DNA of 64,000 nucleotides, from assembly GCA_045588655.1 (NCBI GenBank), contig JAZNEP010000007.1:1-64000 (forward strand), read 5' to 3'. Origin of the DNA: SVFI01 sp045588655 (GTDB lineage Bacteria; Bacillota; Clostridia; Lachnospirales; Lachnospiraceae). Numbering within the stretch: position 1 is the first letter of the stretch; every line of letters starts with the position of its first letter. The position numbers and the translations under genes were made by a program. The notes beneath the pieces were generated by a model. That model ran no database searches. It was given only the letters and a program-made list of their open reading frames with translations, and had not been told where the DNA came from. Below, in pieces: positions 8,010 to 17,072 of this stretch.

Positions 8010-8038
8010 ATTTTACATTTTATACTTTAATACGTCAA
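8010..8038 (-). promoter_or_regulatory. Probable serCA promoter
   Basis: On the minus strand TTGACG (8038-8033) and TAAAAT (8015-8010) are 17 bases apart, about 65 bases before the serC start. No serine-responsive riboswitch or T-box was recognised. Confidence 0.6.
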
Positions 8039-8067
8039 CGTGTTTTGATAAAAAATTCACACGCATG

Positions 8068-9486
8068 CTAATAAAAGATAATAACCGGAGTACCGATTTC
8101 AACCATTTCATACAATTTGCTGACTACTTTAATCGGGGTATTGATACATCCGTGAGAACCGTTCGTTTTATAAATAGTTCCACCAAACTTGCCACGCCAA
8201 TTTGCATCATGTATTCCGACACCACCATATACAGGCATCCAATAACTAACCGGGGTCGCATAATCTTCTCCGCGTAAAATACGGTTCCGCTGTTTTGCAT
8301 AAACAAAACATACTTTCTGCGGTGTCCCCCTTCCAAGGGATGTGTTACCGGTAACAACAGGGGTTTCAATAATCTTATTCCCTTTTTTGTAGTAGTACAT
8401 GGTCTGATTGGTCAGATCCACTTCTATATAGGTGTTGCCGATATCATCCGTGTTGTAGATATTTGTAAAGGAGTTCTGTGATAATTCAGGTGTACGAGTC
8501 ACTTGTGCTTTACGTCCAATTACATTCATCAAATATTCCAGTTCTGCCTTCTCATCCAATTTCACGCCATATGTTCCGGTCTCTACAATGACCGTATCAC
8601 CTCGTGTGGTATGAAACTTTCGTGGCTTATTTACAGTATTGTATTTTTCTGCTAACGATGCCACATATTCTTTAACCTTCTTTTCGTCAAGATAAAAAGA
8701 GCCGCTTTCATCAAAGAGAAATTCACCGTTTTCATCGACAGCAATAAAATCACTGATAACAGAACCGTCTATAAATTCTGTTCTATCGCCGAATTCATAG
8801 GTTACGGTAGATTCCACATATTGGGCCAGTGATTCCCACATTTTAACAGCCTCTTTCATTTGACTGGTGTGGTCAACCTCAATATAACAACCTTGTTCAT
8901 ATAAATCAATTTCAAAGATGCCGTTATTTAAGTTTTCTTCAATCGCTGTAACCGCTTTTTCGTGACTTAGTAGATTTTTAGTTTCATCATACAAATAATA
9001 TCCACTTTTATCTTTTCGAATTTCGACAATTTTATCTTTGGGATCTGAGTTATCCGCCAAATATTCTGCATGATCAAGATAGTCTCTAAGTGTCTTGGTG
9101 TCATACGAAGTCTCTGGCTGAAGATTTTGGTCTTCAAACGATACTTCTTCACCAAATAACCATTGAAAAAATCGGATTACAGACTGCTCTTTATGAATCT
9201 GTTCTAATTGTTTTAAATAATCCTGTTCATACTGGATTTCTTCTAAAGAAAAGGAATAAACATTTCCGTCTTTATCAGTTACGGTATACTCCGGACATAT
9301 GGTGTCTTTTTTTAATTCTTCATTAACTTCAGCCGGCGTGTGATCGGAAATATAAAATCCATTAACAAAAAGACCGGGCATAAATGTGTCTCTGTATTGG
9401 TATTTCACTACGCCGTAACAACCACCGACCACCATTAAAGGAAAAAGCACAAAAATACTAAGTATTATCCAAATCGCTTTTTTCAT
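8068..9486 (-). CDS. L,D-transpeptidase (YkuD domain) with membrane anchor and peptidoglycan-binding domain
   Basis: The 472-residue protein starts with a Lys-Lys N-terminus and one hydrophobic helix (about 4-27), so it is membrane-anchored outside the cell. The middle region (about 90-330) resembles the VanW-associated PG-binding module found ahead of YkuD domains in Clostridia. The YkuD domain (about 348-472) carries the GIHDANW block and the catalytic SHGCIN motif. It should make 3-3 cross-links in peptidoglycan, a route insensitive to most penicillins. It lies 45 bases after ilvB without a clear terminator, so it may be read through from the leuB-ilvD-ilvB operon. An AGGA site precedes the ATG. 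Confidence 0.9.
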   Translation of the reverse strand: MKKAIWIILSIFVLFPLMVVGGCYGVVKYQYRDTFMPGLFVNGFYISDHTPAEVNEELKKDTICPEYTVTDKDGNVYSFSLEEIQYEQDYLKQLEQIHKEQSVIRFFQWLFGEEVSFEDQNLQPETSYDTKTLRDYLDHAEYLADNSDPKDKIVEIRKDKSGYYLYDETKNLLSHEKAVTAIEENLNNGIFEIDLYEQGCYIEVDHTSQMKEAVKMWESLAQYVESTVTYEFGDRTEFIDGSVISDFIAVDENGEFLFDESGSFYLDEKKVKEYVASLAEKYNTVNKPRKFHTTRGDTVIVETGTYGVKLDEKAELEYLMNVIGRKAQVTRTPELSQNSFTNIYNTDDIGNTYIEVDLTNQTMYYYKKGNKIIETPVVTGNTSLGRGTPQKVCFVYAKQRNRILRGEDYATPVSYWMPVYGGVGIHDANWRGKFGGTIYKTNGSHGCINTPIKVVSKLYEMVEIGTPVIIFY

Positions 9487-9531
9487 ATGCTATCCTATTT
9501 CACTTTTATCTAATACGTATTTCATAATATA

Positions 9532-11205
9532 TTATTTATTCAAATCTTTTTCATCAAATACCTGATCAATCGGTTGTCCGGCAGGAACCATTGGGAACAC
9601 TTTATCATCCGGATCAATAACGCATTCAATGAGTGTAGGTTTGCGGTTTGCAATGGCTGTTTTTACTACATCAAGCACTTCTTCTTTTTTGGTAACTCGA
9701 TATGCATCACAGCCGAGACCTTCTGCTACCTTACAGTAATCTACTTTGTCCTGTAACACTGTCTGAGAATATCTGTGATCATAGAATAAAGTCTGCCACT
9801 GTCTTACCATACCAAGTACGGAGTTGTTAATAACAACCTGTACAATCGGAATATTATAACGACTTGCAGTTGCAAGCTCATTCATATTCATACGAAAACA
9901 ACCATCACCTGCAATGTTAATTACTGTTTTGTCAGGATTTCCAACTGCAGCACCAATACATGCGCCAAGACCATAACCCATGGTTCCGAGTCCACCGGAG
10001 CTTAAGAAGGTACGTGGCTTGGTATAGTGATAATACTGTGCGGCCCACATCTGATGTTGTCCTACATCGGTAGTAATTACTGCATTTCCTTCGGTTGCCT
10101 TATCAATCTGCTCAATAACATAAGGACAAGTCAGAACCTCCGTGTTATAACCAAGTGGGAAGGTTTCTTTTAATTCTAAAATCCGAGCTTTCCACTGTGG
10201 ATGCGCTTTTTGTGACAGTTTTGAATTAATCGCATTCAGTGCATCTTTGAGATCTCCGATAACCGATGCATCGGTGCGGATGTTTTTATTGATTTCCGCA
10301 GCATCTATATCGATATGTACGATTTTGGCTTTGGATGCAAAGGTATTAGGATTTCCGATAACACGGTCTGAGAAGCGCGCACCGAGCGCAATCAGAAGAT
10401 CACATTCGGAAACACCCAGATTGGAGGCTTTTGTACCATGCATACCAATCATACCGGTATACATTTCATCATATCCGTTAAAGGCACCTTTTCCCATTAG
10501 TGTATCGCAAACCGGACAATCCAGTTTCTTTGCAAGCTCTGCAACCTGCTGAGATGCTCCGGAAAGAACCACTCCACCCCCGATATACATATACGGTTTT
10601 TCAGCCTGTTCCATTAGAGCAACGACTGCATCTATATCGGCTTCTGTAAAACAGTTTTCGTATTCCGGTTCCTGCGCAGGTTCGTAGGTATATTCACAAG
10701 TATTGGCTGTAACATCCTTTGTAATATCGACAAGTACAGGTCCCGGTCTTCCGCTTTTAGCAATTTTAAATGCTTTACGAATGGTCGGAGCAAGTTCATT
10801 GATATCTTTTACAATATAGCCATGCTTTGTGATTGGCATTGTGACACCTGCAATATCCACTTCTTGGAAAGAGTCTTTTCCAAGTGCAGGAAGATTAACA
10901 TTTGCTGTGATTGCTACAACAGGAATGCTGTCCATGTATGCTGTCGCAATACCTGTGACAAGGTTGGTGGCACCGGGACCGCTGGTAGCCATACATACAC
11001 CGACTTTCCCTGTCGATCTGGCATATCCATCCGCTGCATGTGCTGCACCTTGTTCGTGTGATGTTAAAACATGTTTGATTTCATCTGAATGTTTATAAAG
11101 AGCGTCATAAATATTTAAGATAGTTCCACCCGGATATCCAAACACGGTATCAACACCCTGTTCTTTAAGACATTCTATAACAATTTCTGATCCAGTCAGC
11201 TGCAT
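9532..11205 (-). CDS. ilvB: Acetolactate synthase, large catalytic subunit
   Basis: The ThDP enzyme joins two pyruvates, or pyruvate and 2-oxobutyrate, in valine/leucine/isoleucine synthesis. The 557-residue protein shows the FGYPGG start, the catalytic Glu in HEQGAAHAADG (about residue 50), the SGPGATN block and the ThDP/Mg signature from GDGCFRMN to NNSVLGMV. The ATG at 11205 has a GGGAGG site 10 bases upstream; a TTG six codons earlier overlaps that site and is not used. The regulatory subunit gene ilvN is absent next to it. It is the third gene of leuB-ilvD-ilvB, 28 bases after ilvD. Confidence 0.94.
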   Translation of the reverse strand: MQLTGSEIVIECLKEQGVDTVFGYPGGTILNIYDALYKHSDEIKHVLTSHEQGAAHAADGYARSTGKVGVCMATSGPGATNLVTGIATAYMDSIPVVAITANVNLPALGKDSFQEVDIAGVTMPITKHGYIVKDINELAPTIRKAFKIAKSGRPGPVLVDITKDVTANTCEYTYEPAQEPEYENCFTEADIDAVVALMEQAEKPYMYIGGGVVLSGASQQVAELAKKLDCPVCDTLMGKGAFNGYDEMYTGMIGMHGTKASNLGVSECDLLIALGARFSDRVIGNPNTFASKAKIVHIDIDAAEINKNIRTDASVIGDLKDALNAINSKLSQKAHPQWKARILELKETFPLGYNTEVLTCPYVIEQIDKATEGNAVITTDVGQHQMWAAQYYHYTKPRTFLSSGGLGTMGYGLGACIGAAVGNPDKTVINIAGDGCFRMNMNELATASRYNIPIVQVVINNSVLGMVRQWQTLFYDHRYSQTVLQDKVDYCKVAEGLGCDAYRVTKKEEVLDVVKTAIANRKPTLIECVIDPDDKVFPMVPAGQPIDQVFDEKDLNK

Positions 11206-11233
11206 AAAATCTTTACCTCCCAATTATGTATCC

Positions 11234-12907
11234 TTAGTTGTTCTTCGGTACTTCAAGGATGGCTCCTCTGTTACCGCTTGTTACCATCTCACGGTATCTT
11301 GAAAGATAGCCGGATGTAACTTTTGGCTCTCTAGGTGTCCAAGAAGCTTTTCGGTTTGCCATTTCCTCTTCGGAAACATCAATGTCAAGTGTCATTGCAG
11401 GGATGTTAATCTTGATGATGTCACCTTCCTGAACAAGTGCGATAGGTCCACCCACCGCTGCTTCCGGTGAAACATGTCCAATAGAAGCACCTCTGGATGC
11501 ACCGGAAAATCTTCCGTCTGTAATAAGTGCTACAGAAGAACCAAGTCCCATACCTGCGATTGCTGAAGTTGGATTTAACATTTCACGCATACCAGGTCCG
11601 CCTTTTGGTCCTTCGTATCGGATTACAACGACATCTCCTGCTACGATTTTACCGCCTGTAATTGCTGCGATTGCATCTTCTTCACAATCAAATACTCTGG
11701 CCGGTCCTTCGTGTACCATCATTTCTTCTACAACTGCAGAACGTTTTACAACACTTCCGTCCGGAGCCAGATTTCCTTTTAATACAGCAAGACCACCAGT
11801 TTTGCTATATGGATTGGAATTTGGACGAATAACTTCTTCGTTTTTGTTTGTTACACCACTGATACATTCACCGATTGTTTTACCTGATACGGTCATACAA
11901 TCTGTATTTAAAAGTCCAAGCTCTGCCAGTTGGTTCATTACTGCGTATACACCACCAGCTTCGTTAAGATCTTCCATGTAAGTCGGACCAGCTGGTGCAA
12001 GGTGACAAAGATTTGGTGTTTTTTCACTAATATCATTTGCAAATGCAATATCAAAATCAAAACCGATTTCATGCGCAATTGCAGGAAGATGAAGCATACT
12101 GTTTGTGGAACATCCAAGTGCCATATCTACTGTAAGTGCATTTAAAATAGCCTCTTTTGTCATGATATCTCTTGGGCGGATATCTTTTCTGTACATTTCC
12201 ATTACAGCCATGCCTGCATGTTTTGCAAGTTTAATACGTTCAGAATACACGGCTGGAATCGTACCATTTCCTGCAAGCCCCATACCGAGTGCTTCTGTCA
12301 GACAGTTCATGGAGTTCGCTGTGTACATTCCTGAACAGGAACCACAGGTAGGACATACCTTTTCCTCAAATTCACGTACCTGTTCTTCTGTCATAGAACC
12401 GGCCGCATGAGCACCTACTGCTTCAAACATAGATGACAGGCTGCGTTTTTGTCCGTTGACACGTCCTGCAAGCATTGGACCACCTGAAACAAATACAGTC
12501 GGAACATTTACTCTGGCTGCGGCCATCAAAAGTCCCGGTACGTTTTTATCACAGTTTGGAACCATAACAAGTGCATCAAACTGGTGAGCAAGCGCCATAC
12601 ACTCTGTAGAGTCTGCAATCAAATCTCTCGTCACCAGGGAATATTTCATTCCCACATGTCCCATTGCAATACCATCACATACCGCAATTGCCGGAAATAC
12701 AACCGGAACACCACCGGCCTGTGCAACACCGAGCTTAACTGCTTCCACAATCTTATCTAGATTCATATGTCCCGGTACAATTTCATTATATGAGCTGACA
12801 ATACCAACAAGTGGTTTGTCCATTTCTTCCTGTGTCATTCCTAGCGCATTCAATAAAGATCTGTGTGGCGCCTGTTTCATACCTTTTTTGATGTTATCAC
12901 TTTTCAT
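11234..12907 (-). CDS. ilvD: Dihydroxy-acid dehydratase
   Basis: This iron-sulfur enzyme dehydrates dihydroxy acids to 2-oxo acids in branched-chain amino-acid synthesis. The 557-residue length is standard. The cluster cysteines are in PNCDKNVPG (about residue 118) and in CPTCGSCSGM (about 185-194). The first loop reads YNEIVPGH without the extra Cys of plant-type [2Fe-2S] enzymes, so an E. coli-like oxygen-labile [4Fe-4S] form is inferred, in keeping with an anaerobe. A GGAGG-like site precedes the start. It lies 17 bases after leuB. Confidence 0.95.
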   Translation of the reverse strand: MKSDNIKKGMKQAPHRSLLNALGMTQEEMDKPLVGIVSSYNEIVPGHMNLDKIVEAVKLGVAQAGGVPVVFPAIAVCDGIAMGHVGMKYSLVTRDLIADSTECMALAHQFDALVMVPNCDKNVPGLLMAAARVNVPTVFVSGGPMLAGRVNGQKRSLSSMFEAVGAHAAGSMTEEQVREFEEKVCPTCGSCSGMYTANSMNCLTEALGMGLAGNGTIPAVYSERIKLAKHAGMAVMEMYRKDIRPRDIMTKEAILNALTVDMALGCSTNSMLHLPAIAHEIGFDFDIAFANDISEKTPNLCHLAPAGPTYMEDLNEAGGVYAVMNQLAELGLLNTDCMTVSGKTIGECISGVTNKNEEVIRPNSNPYSKTGGLAVLKGNLAPDGSVVKRSAVVEEMMVHEGPARVFDCEEDAIAAITGGKIVAGDVVVIRYEGPKGGPGMREMLNPTSAIAGMGLGSSVALITDGRFSGASRGASIGHVSPEAAVGGPIALVQEGDIIKINIPAMTLDIDVSEEEMANRKASWTPREPKVTSGYLSRYREMVTSGNRGAILEVPKNN

Positions 12908-12924
12908 CTTTTTTGCCTCCTACT

Positions 12925-14031
12925 TTATTTCGTGATTCTTTCACAAATCAGATCACCCATTTTTACTGTTCCGACCTGAGTCACCTGTTTTTTACCTTCT
13001 TCATTCTGTGGCATAATATCAATGGTTCGATATCCTTCTGTGAGTACCTGTTTTACCGCACTATCAATTGCATCAGCTTCTTTATCCAGATCAAAGGTAT
13101 AGCGAAGCATCATAGATGCACTAAGAATGGTAGCAATTGGATTTGCAATTCCCTGTCCTGCAATATCCGGAGCAGATCCACCACTTGGTTCATACAGACC
13201 AAACTTGGTATCATTTAAGCTCGCAGAAGCCAGCATTCCGATGGAACCGGTTACCATACTTGCTTCATCAGAAAGAATGTCACCAAACATATTTTCCGTT
13301 AGAATGACGTCAAACTGGGCAGGATCTTTCACAAGCTGCATCGCACAGTTATCAACTAACATATGTTCAAGGGTTACATCCGGATAGTCTTTTGCCACTT
13401 CCTCAACGATTTTTCTCCAAAGTCTGGAAGAATCAAGTACATTTGCTTTATCAACGCTCGTCACTTTCTGACGACGTTTTCTTGCAATATCAAAACCTTT
13501 GATAGCGATTCTACGAATTTCATTCTCAGAATATGTAAGTGTATCAATGGCTTTTAGCTCTCCGTTTTCCTCAAAAGTCTTTCTTTCACCAAAGTACAAA
13601 CCGCCTGTCAGTTCTCGCATAATCATCATGTCAAACCCTTTTTCACTGATTTCTGTTTTGAGCGGACAAGCTGCTGCGAGTTCTTCATAAAGAACGGCAG
13701 GTCTTAAATTTGCAAATAAATTTAATGCTTTGCGGATTTTTAATAAACCAGCTTCCGGACGTTTTTCCGGTGGAAGCTTATACCATGGAGATGTTTGTGT
13801 GTTACCTCCAATAGATCCCATAAGCACTGCATCCGCAGATTTTGCAGTTGCAATCGCTTCTTCTGTAAGAGGAACTCCATGTACATCGATAGATGCTCCT
13901 CCCATTAAAATATCTTCAAAATTTATCTCATGTCCATAAACAGAAGCTACCTTTTCAAGTACTTTCTTTGCTTCTGTAACAACTTCCGGTCCGATACCGT
14001 CACCCGGAATACATACGACATTCATATTCAT
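12925..14031 (-). CDS. leuB: 3-isopropylmalate dehydrogenase
   Basis: The enzyme oxidatively decarboxylates 3-isopropylmalate to the leucine precursor with NAD. The start at 14031 (MNMNVVCIPGDGIGPE) follows an AGGAGG site by 9 bases and gives 368 residues; a longer in-frame start has no ribosome site. Hallmarks are IPGDGIGPEV, the substrate loop with RELTGGLYFG (about residue 133), the catalytic Lys in SVDKANV (about 190) and the NAD-binding HGSAPDI-like block, here GGSAPDIAG. In this block His is replaced by Gly, a common variant. It opens the leuB-ilvD-ilvB operon. Confidence 0.95.
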   Translation of the reverse strand: MNMNVVCIPGDGIGPEVVTEAKKVLEKVASVYGHEINFEDILMGGASIDVHGVPLTEEAIATAKSADAVLMGSIGGNTQTSPWYKLPPEKRPEAGLLKIRKALNLFANLRPAVLYEELAAACPLKTEISEKGFDMMIMRELTGGLYFGERKTFEENGELKAIDTLTYSENEIRRIAIKGFDIARKRRQKVTSVDKANVLDSSRLWRKIVEEVAKDYPDVTLEHMLVDNCAMQLVKDPAQFDVILTENMFGDILSDEASMVTGSIGMLASASLNDTKFGLYEPSGGSAPDIAGQGIANPIATILSASMMLRYTFDLDKEADAIDSAVKQVLTEGYRTIDIMPQNEEGKKQVTQVGTVKMGDLICERITK

Positions 14032-14070
14032 GCTAAAATTCCTCCTGACTCTGATTTTCAACTATCTACT

Positions 14071-14099
14071 AGTTTACATGAAAACACTTTTAATATCAA
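14071..14099 (-). promoter_or_regulatory. Probable promoter of leuB-ilvD-ilvB
   Basis: On the minus strand TTGATA (14099-14094) and TAAACT (14076-14071) are 17 bases apart, about 40 bases before leuB. The leader is too short for a T-box or attenuator. Confidence 0.5.
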
Positions 14100-14154
14100 T
14101 CAATTTTATACCAAAACGGTCTACTATAACTATTATGTATAACGGATATGCTCA

Positions 14155-15465
14155 CTAGTTATTTTGTCCTACCAGATGATTAATAAACTGTTGAGCAGTA
14201 CGCCCTGATATGCCACCGTGAGCAAGTTCCCACGCATTTGCCTGCAGATTCAGCTCTTTTTCCGGAATATCGATTCCTTCACGACGTGCAAGTTCACCTA
14301 CAATGTTGAAATATTCCTTCTGCGTTGGTTTGGAATAATTGATTGTTACACCAAAACGATGTACAAGAGAAAGCTTTTCTTCCACTGTATCAGATCGATG
14401 AATATCATTCATGTGTTCCATGTCATTTCTGTCGTTCCAGTTTTCTTTAATCAGATGGCGTCGATTCGAAGTTGCATAGATTAGAATATTATCAGGTTTT
14501 GTCTCTACTCCGCCTTCAATTACTGCTTTCAAAAACTTATATTCAATCTCGAATTCTTCAAACGATAAATCGTCCATATAAATGATAAATTTATAATTTC
14601 GGTTTTTTATTTGTGCAATAACATTGGAAATATCTTTAAACTGATGCTTGTAAATTTCAATCATCCGAAGTCCCTTGTCATAATATTCATTTACAATCGC
14701 TTTAATGCTTGTGGATTTACCGGTTCCGCTATCTCCAAATAAGAGGACATTGTTCGCTTTTTTTCCGTTAACAAAGGCTTCTGTATTATCAATCAGCTTT
14801 TTCTTCTGAATTTCATAACCAACCAGGTCAGACAGCATCACTTTATCCATATTGTTGATTGGATGGAACGATACCGGACCGGAAATCTGCTTATCTTCAA
14901 TACGAAATGCTTTATTCAAACCAAACATACCGACACCATAATCTTTGTAGAAGTCTGTTATCGCATCAAAAAACGCATCTTCATCCTTCGTTTTTTCAAG
15001 TTTTTCACTGAGAACCTGTACTTTCTCACTTACATTTTTATTGTACATAAATTCTTTTTTACCGATTGCTTTATAATTTGATAAAGTACGGAAGCAATCA
15101 ATTCCGAGTTTTGTTTCAATTTCTGAAAAATCAAACAGAAACAGATTGCGAAACACACGAAAATCATTCTTTGCAAAGGTATTTACAGTTCCATCATTTG
15201 CACCAACTTTTTCACAAGTCAAGCTAAATGGATTCTCGTTTGTAATCAGTAAAAAGGTAAGATAATTGTGCCAAAGATTTTTATCAAAACCATAATCTGT
15301 AGACACTTCTAATATACGTTTTAGCTGCGTATAGATATCTTTTATTAGCTGCGCTTTGTCAGAGGTGTTTTCGTCGAAGCGGCGAAATATTTCACCAAGC
15401 TGCATAAGAATTGTATCCTCGCTCATATTTCCATATAGAATCAATTTTGAAATTTCTTTATACAT
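14155..15465 (-). CDS. AAA-type ATPase, DUF815 family
   Basis: The 436-residue cytoplasmic protein has an N-terminal helical region (about 1-200) and a C-terminal P-loop domain typical of DUF815. Walker A is GDSGTGKST (about residue 244) and Walker B is FIIYMDDLSFE (about 287). A sensor-like YATSNRRHL block follows near residue 327. The family is common in Clostridia and its biochemical role is not known. It has its own consensus promoter and an AAGGAG site 6 bases before the ATG. It is a single gene, divergent from the purine permease and upstream of leuB on the same strand. Confidence 0.85.
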   Translation of the reverse strand: MYKEISKLILYGNMSEDTILMQLGEIFRRFDENTSDKAQLIKDIYTQLKRILEVSTDYGFDKNLWHNYLTFLLITNENPFSLTCEKVGANDGTVNTFAKNDFRVFRNLFLFDFSEIETKLGIDCFRTLSNYKAIGKKEFMYNKNVSEKVQVLSEKLEKTKDEDAFFDAITDFYKDYGVGMFGLNKAFRIEDKQISGPVSFHPINNMDKVMLSDLVGYEIQKKKLIDNTEAFVNGKKANNVLLFGDSGTGKSTSIKAIVNEYYDKGLRMIEIYKHQFKDISNVIAQIKNRNYKFIIYMDDLSFEEFEIEYKFLKAVIEGGVETKPDNILIYATSNRRHLIKENWNDRNDMEHMNDIHRSDTVEEKLSLVHRFGVTINYSKPTQKEYFNIVGELARREGIDIPEKELNLQANAWELAHGGISGRTAQQFINHLVGQNN

Positions 15466-15501
15466 GCGTGCTCCTTTAGTCTATAAACATTTATTCAAAA
15501 A

Positions 15502-15531
15502 ATTTTACCTTATAAATTGATACCATGTCAA
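15502..15531 (-). promoter_or_regulatory. Promoter of the DUF815 ATPase gene
   Basis: Perfect TTGACA (15531-15526) and TAAAAT (15507-15502) boxes on the minus strand, 18 bases apart. It overlaps the proposed divergent promoter of the permease. Confidence 0.65.
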
Positions 15532-15546
15532 GAAAACGTACATACT
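15517..15546 (+). promoter_or_regulatory. Possible promoter of the purine permease gene
   Basis: TTGATA (15517-15522) and CATACT (15541-15546) are 18 bases apart on the plus strand. The -10 box is weak. No purine riboswitch fold fits in the short leader. Confidence 0.4.
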
Positions 15547-15578
15547 AAACATTAGGAAAAATGAAAGGAAGGTTACGG

Positions 15579-17006
15579 ATGGAAAAGCTTTTTAACCTAA
15601 AAGAAAATGGGACAAGTGTAAAAACCGAAATTCTAGCAGGATTTACCACGTTTATGACCTTGGCTTATATTCTTGCACTGAATCCAAATTTGCTGACCGG
15701 ATTTGGAGCGAACGGCGGTCAATCTCTTTGGAATGCAGTATTTTTATCTACTTGTATTGCGTCAGCTATTGCCATGTTTGCCATGGCTTTTTTGGCAAAC
15801 AAACCATTTGCGCTGGCACCGGGTATGGGACTGAATAGTTTTTTTGCTATTGTTACATCCAATATAGCCTCTATTACTGGTCTGACTTATCTTGACGCAT
15901 ATCAGGCAGCTTTGACAATTATTTTAGTAGAAGGTCTTGTTTTTGTTGTATTGTCTTTGTCGAATGTGCGGGAAAAGATTGTGAATGCAATTCCACTAGG
16001 GATTCGTTTTGGAATTGCTCCGGGAATTGGTATGATGCTTTTAAATATAGGTCTTGGATCTAATGCAGGAGTTTATAATGCAGAAGGTGATGTTTTTTAT
16101 GTGTTACGCGATTTTTTAGGAAATCTGACCCCTTCTATTACTCAAAAAGCAATGCAAGACTCCTATCCGAAGATGATACTGACAGTAATAACTATGTTTA
16201 TCGGTTTTTTTGCGATGATCATTTTGTCTGTAAAAAAGGTACGTGCCTGTGTTTTTTATGGTATGTTTATCTCATGTATCATATATTGGATAGGTGAAAT
16301 TTGGTTTCTTGGTATAAATCCGTTTGCATCTCTTAACACAGCATCATTTATTCCACCTGTTCAAGATTTAGTCGAAACCACATTGTTTCAATTTGATATA
16401 AAAAGTTTTATTTCCATCGGATGGTTTACAGTTATTACTCTCATTCTTACATTTTGTGTGATTGATATGTTTGATTCTATCGGCGTATTTGTTGGAACTG
16501 CACAAAGAGCCGGATTGCTGGATGAAAATGGAAAAATGCCAAAAATGAAAGAAGCTCTTTTATCGGATGCGATTGGAACTTTGGCAGGTGCATGTACCGG
16601 AACTTCAACAGTCACCACATATGTAGAATCAGCCGCTGGTGTGGAAGTTGGCGGAAAAACCGGTTTAACTGCACTTACAACCGCAGTATTGTTTCTTGCT
16701 TCCGCATTTCTGGCTCCAATCGCAGCAATCATTCCTGCTCCGGCAACATCTGCTGCATTAATCTATGTAGGAGTTCTGATGCTTGGCGTATTAAGTAAAA
16801 TTGATTTTCAGGATATTACCCAGATGGTTCCTGTTACTTTGATGCTGATTGTGATCCCAATTTCCGGATCAATCGGACATGGTATCGGTATTGCGCTCAT
16901 CAGTTACTCTGTTTTATGTTTTTTTACAGGACATGCAAAGAAAGTTTCACTATTAACCTATGTGATATCACTGATTTTCCTGATTAAATTTTTTCTTGTT
17001 GTGTAA
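15579..17006 (+). CDS. NCS2-family purine permease (guanine/hypoxanthine type)
   Basis: The 475-residue membrane protein has about 12-14 hydrophobic segments and the AzgA/PbuG-type signature. This includes an AGFTTFMTLAYI block in segment 1, ALAPGMGLNSFFA near residue 80 and the FDSIGVFVGTAQRAGL block near 305. Such proteins import guanine, hypoxanthine or adenine by proton symport. The start at 15579 (MEKLFNLK) follows an AAAGGAAGG site; an ATG six codons earlier has a poorer site. The exact purine cannot be assigned from sequence. Confidence 0.9.
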   Translation: MEKLFNLKENGTSVKTEILAGFTTFMTLAYILALNPNLLTGFGANGGQSLWNAVFLSTCIASAIAMFAMAFLANKPFALAPGMGLNSFFAIVTSNIASITGLTYLDAYQAALTIILVEGLVFVVLSLSNVREKIVNAIPLGIRFGIAPGIGMMLLNIGLGSNAGVYNAEGDVFYVLRDFLGNLTPSITQKAMQDSYPKMILTVITMFIGFFAMIILSVKKVRACVFYGMFISCIIYWIGEIWFLGINPFASLNTASFIPPVQDLVETTLFQFDIKSFISIGWFTVITLILTFCVIDMFDSIGVFVGTAQRAGLLDENGKMPKMKEALLSDAIGTLAGACTGTSTVTTYVESAAGVEVGGKTGLTALTTAVLFLASAFLAPIAAIIPAPATSAALIYVGVLMLGVLSKIDFQDITQMVPVTLMLIVIPISGSIGHGIGIALISYSVLCFFTGHAKKVSLLTYVISLIFLIKFFLVV

Positions 17007-17015
17007 TTCAAGAAC

Positions 17016-17072
17016 GAAAGGAGCTGTTGCTCCACAGATGAATGAGTCATCTATTTTGCAACAGCCCCTTTC
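17016..17072 (+). terminator. Long hairpin terminator between the permease and the GGDEF gene
   Basis: The 15-base arms 17016-17030 (starting GAAAGGAGCTG) and 17058-17072 (ending CAGCCCCTTTC) pair with one mismatch around a 27-base loop. It ends next to the stop of the convergent GGDEF gene, so it may work in both directions. The T run is short. Confidence 0.7.

Noticed and set aside
14032..14154. Attenuator or leader peptide before leuB
   Set aside because: No Leu-rich short frame and no terminator stem in the 123-base gap.
15466..15578. Purine riboswitch before the NCS2 permease
   Set aside because: The leader is too short and the conserved loop sequences are not present.
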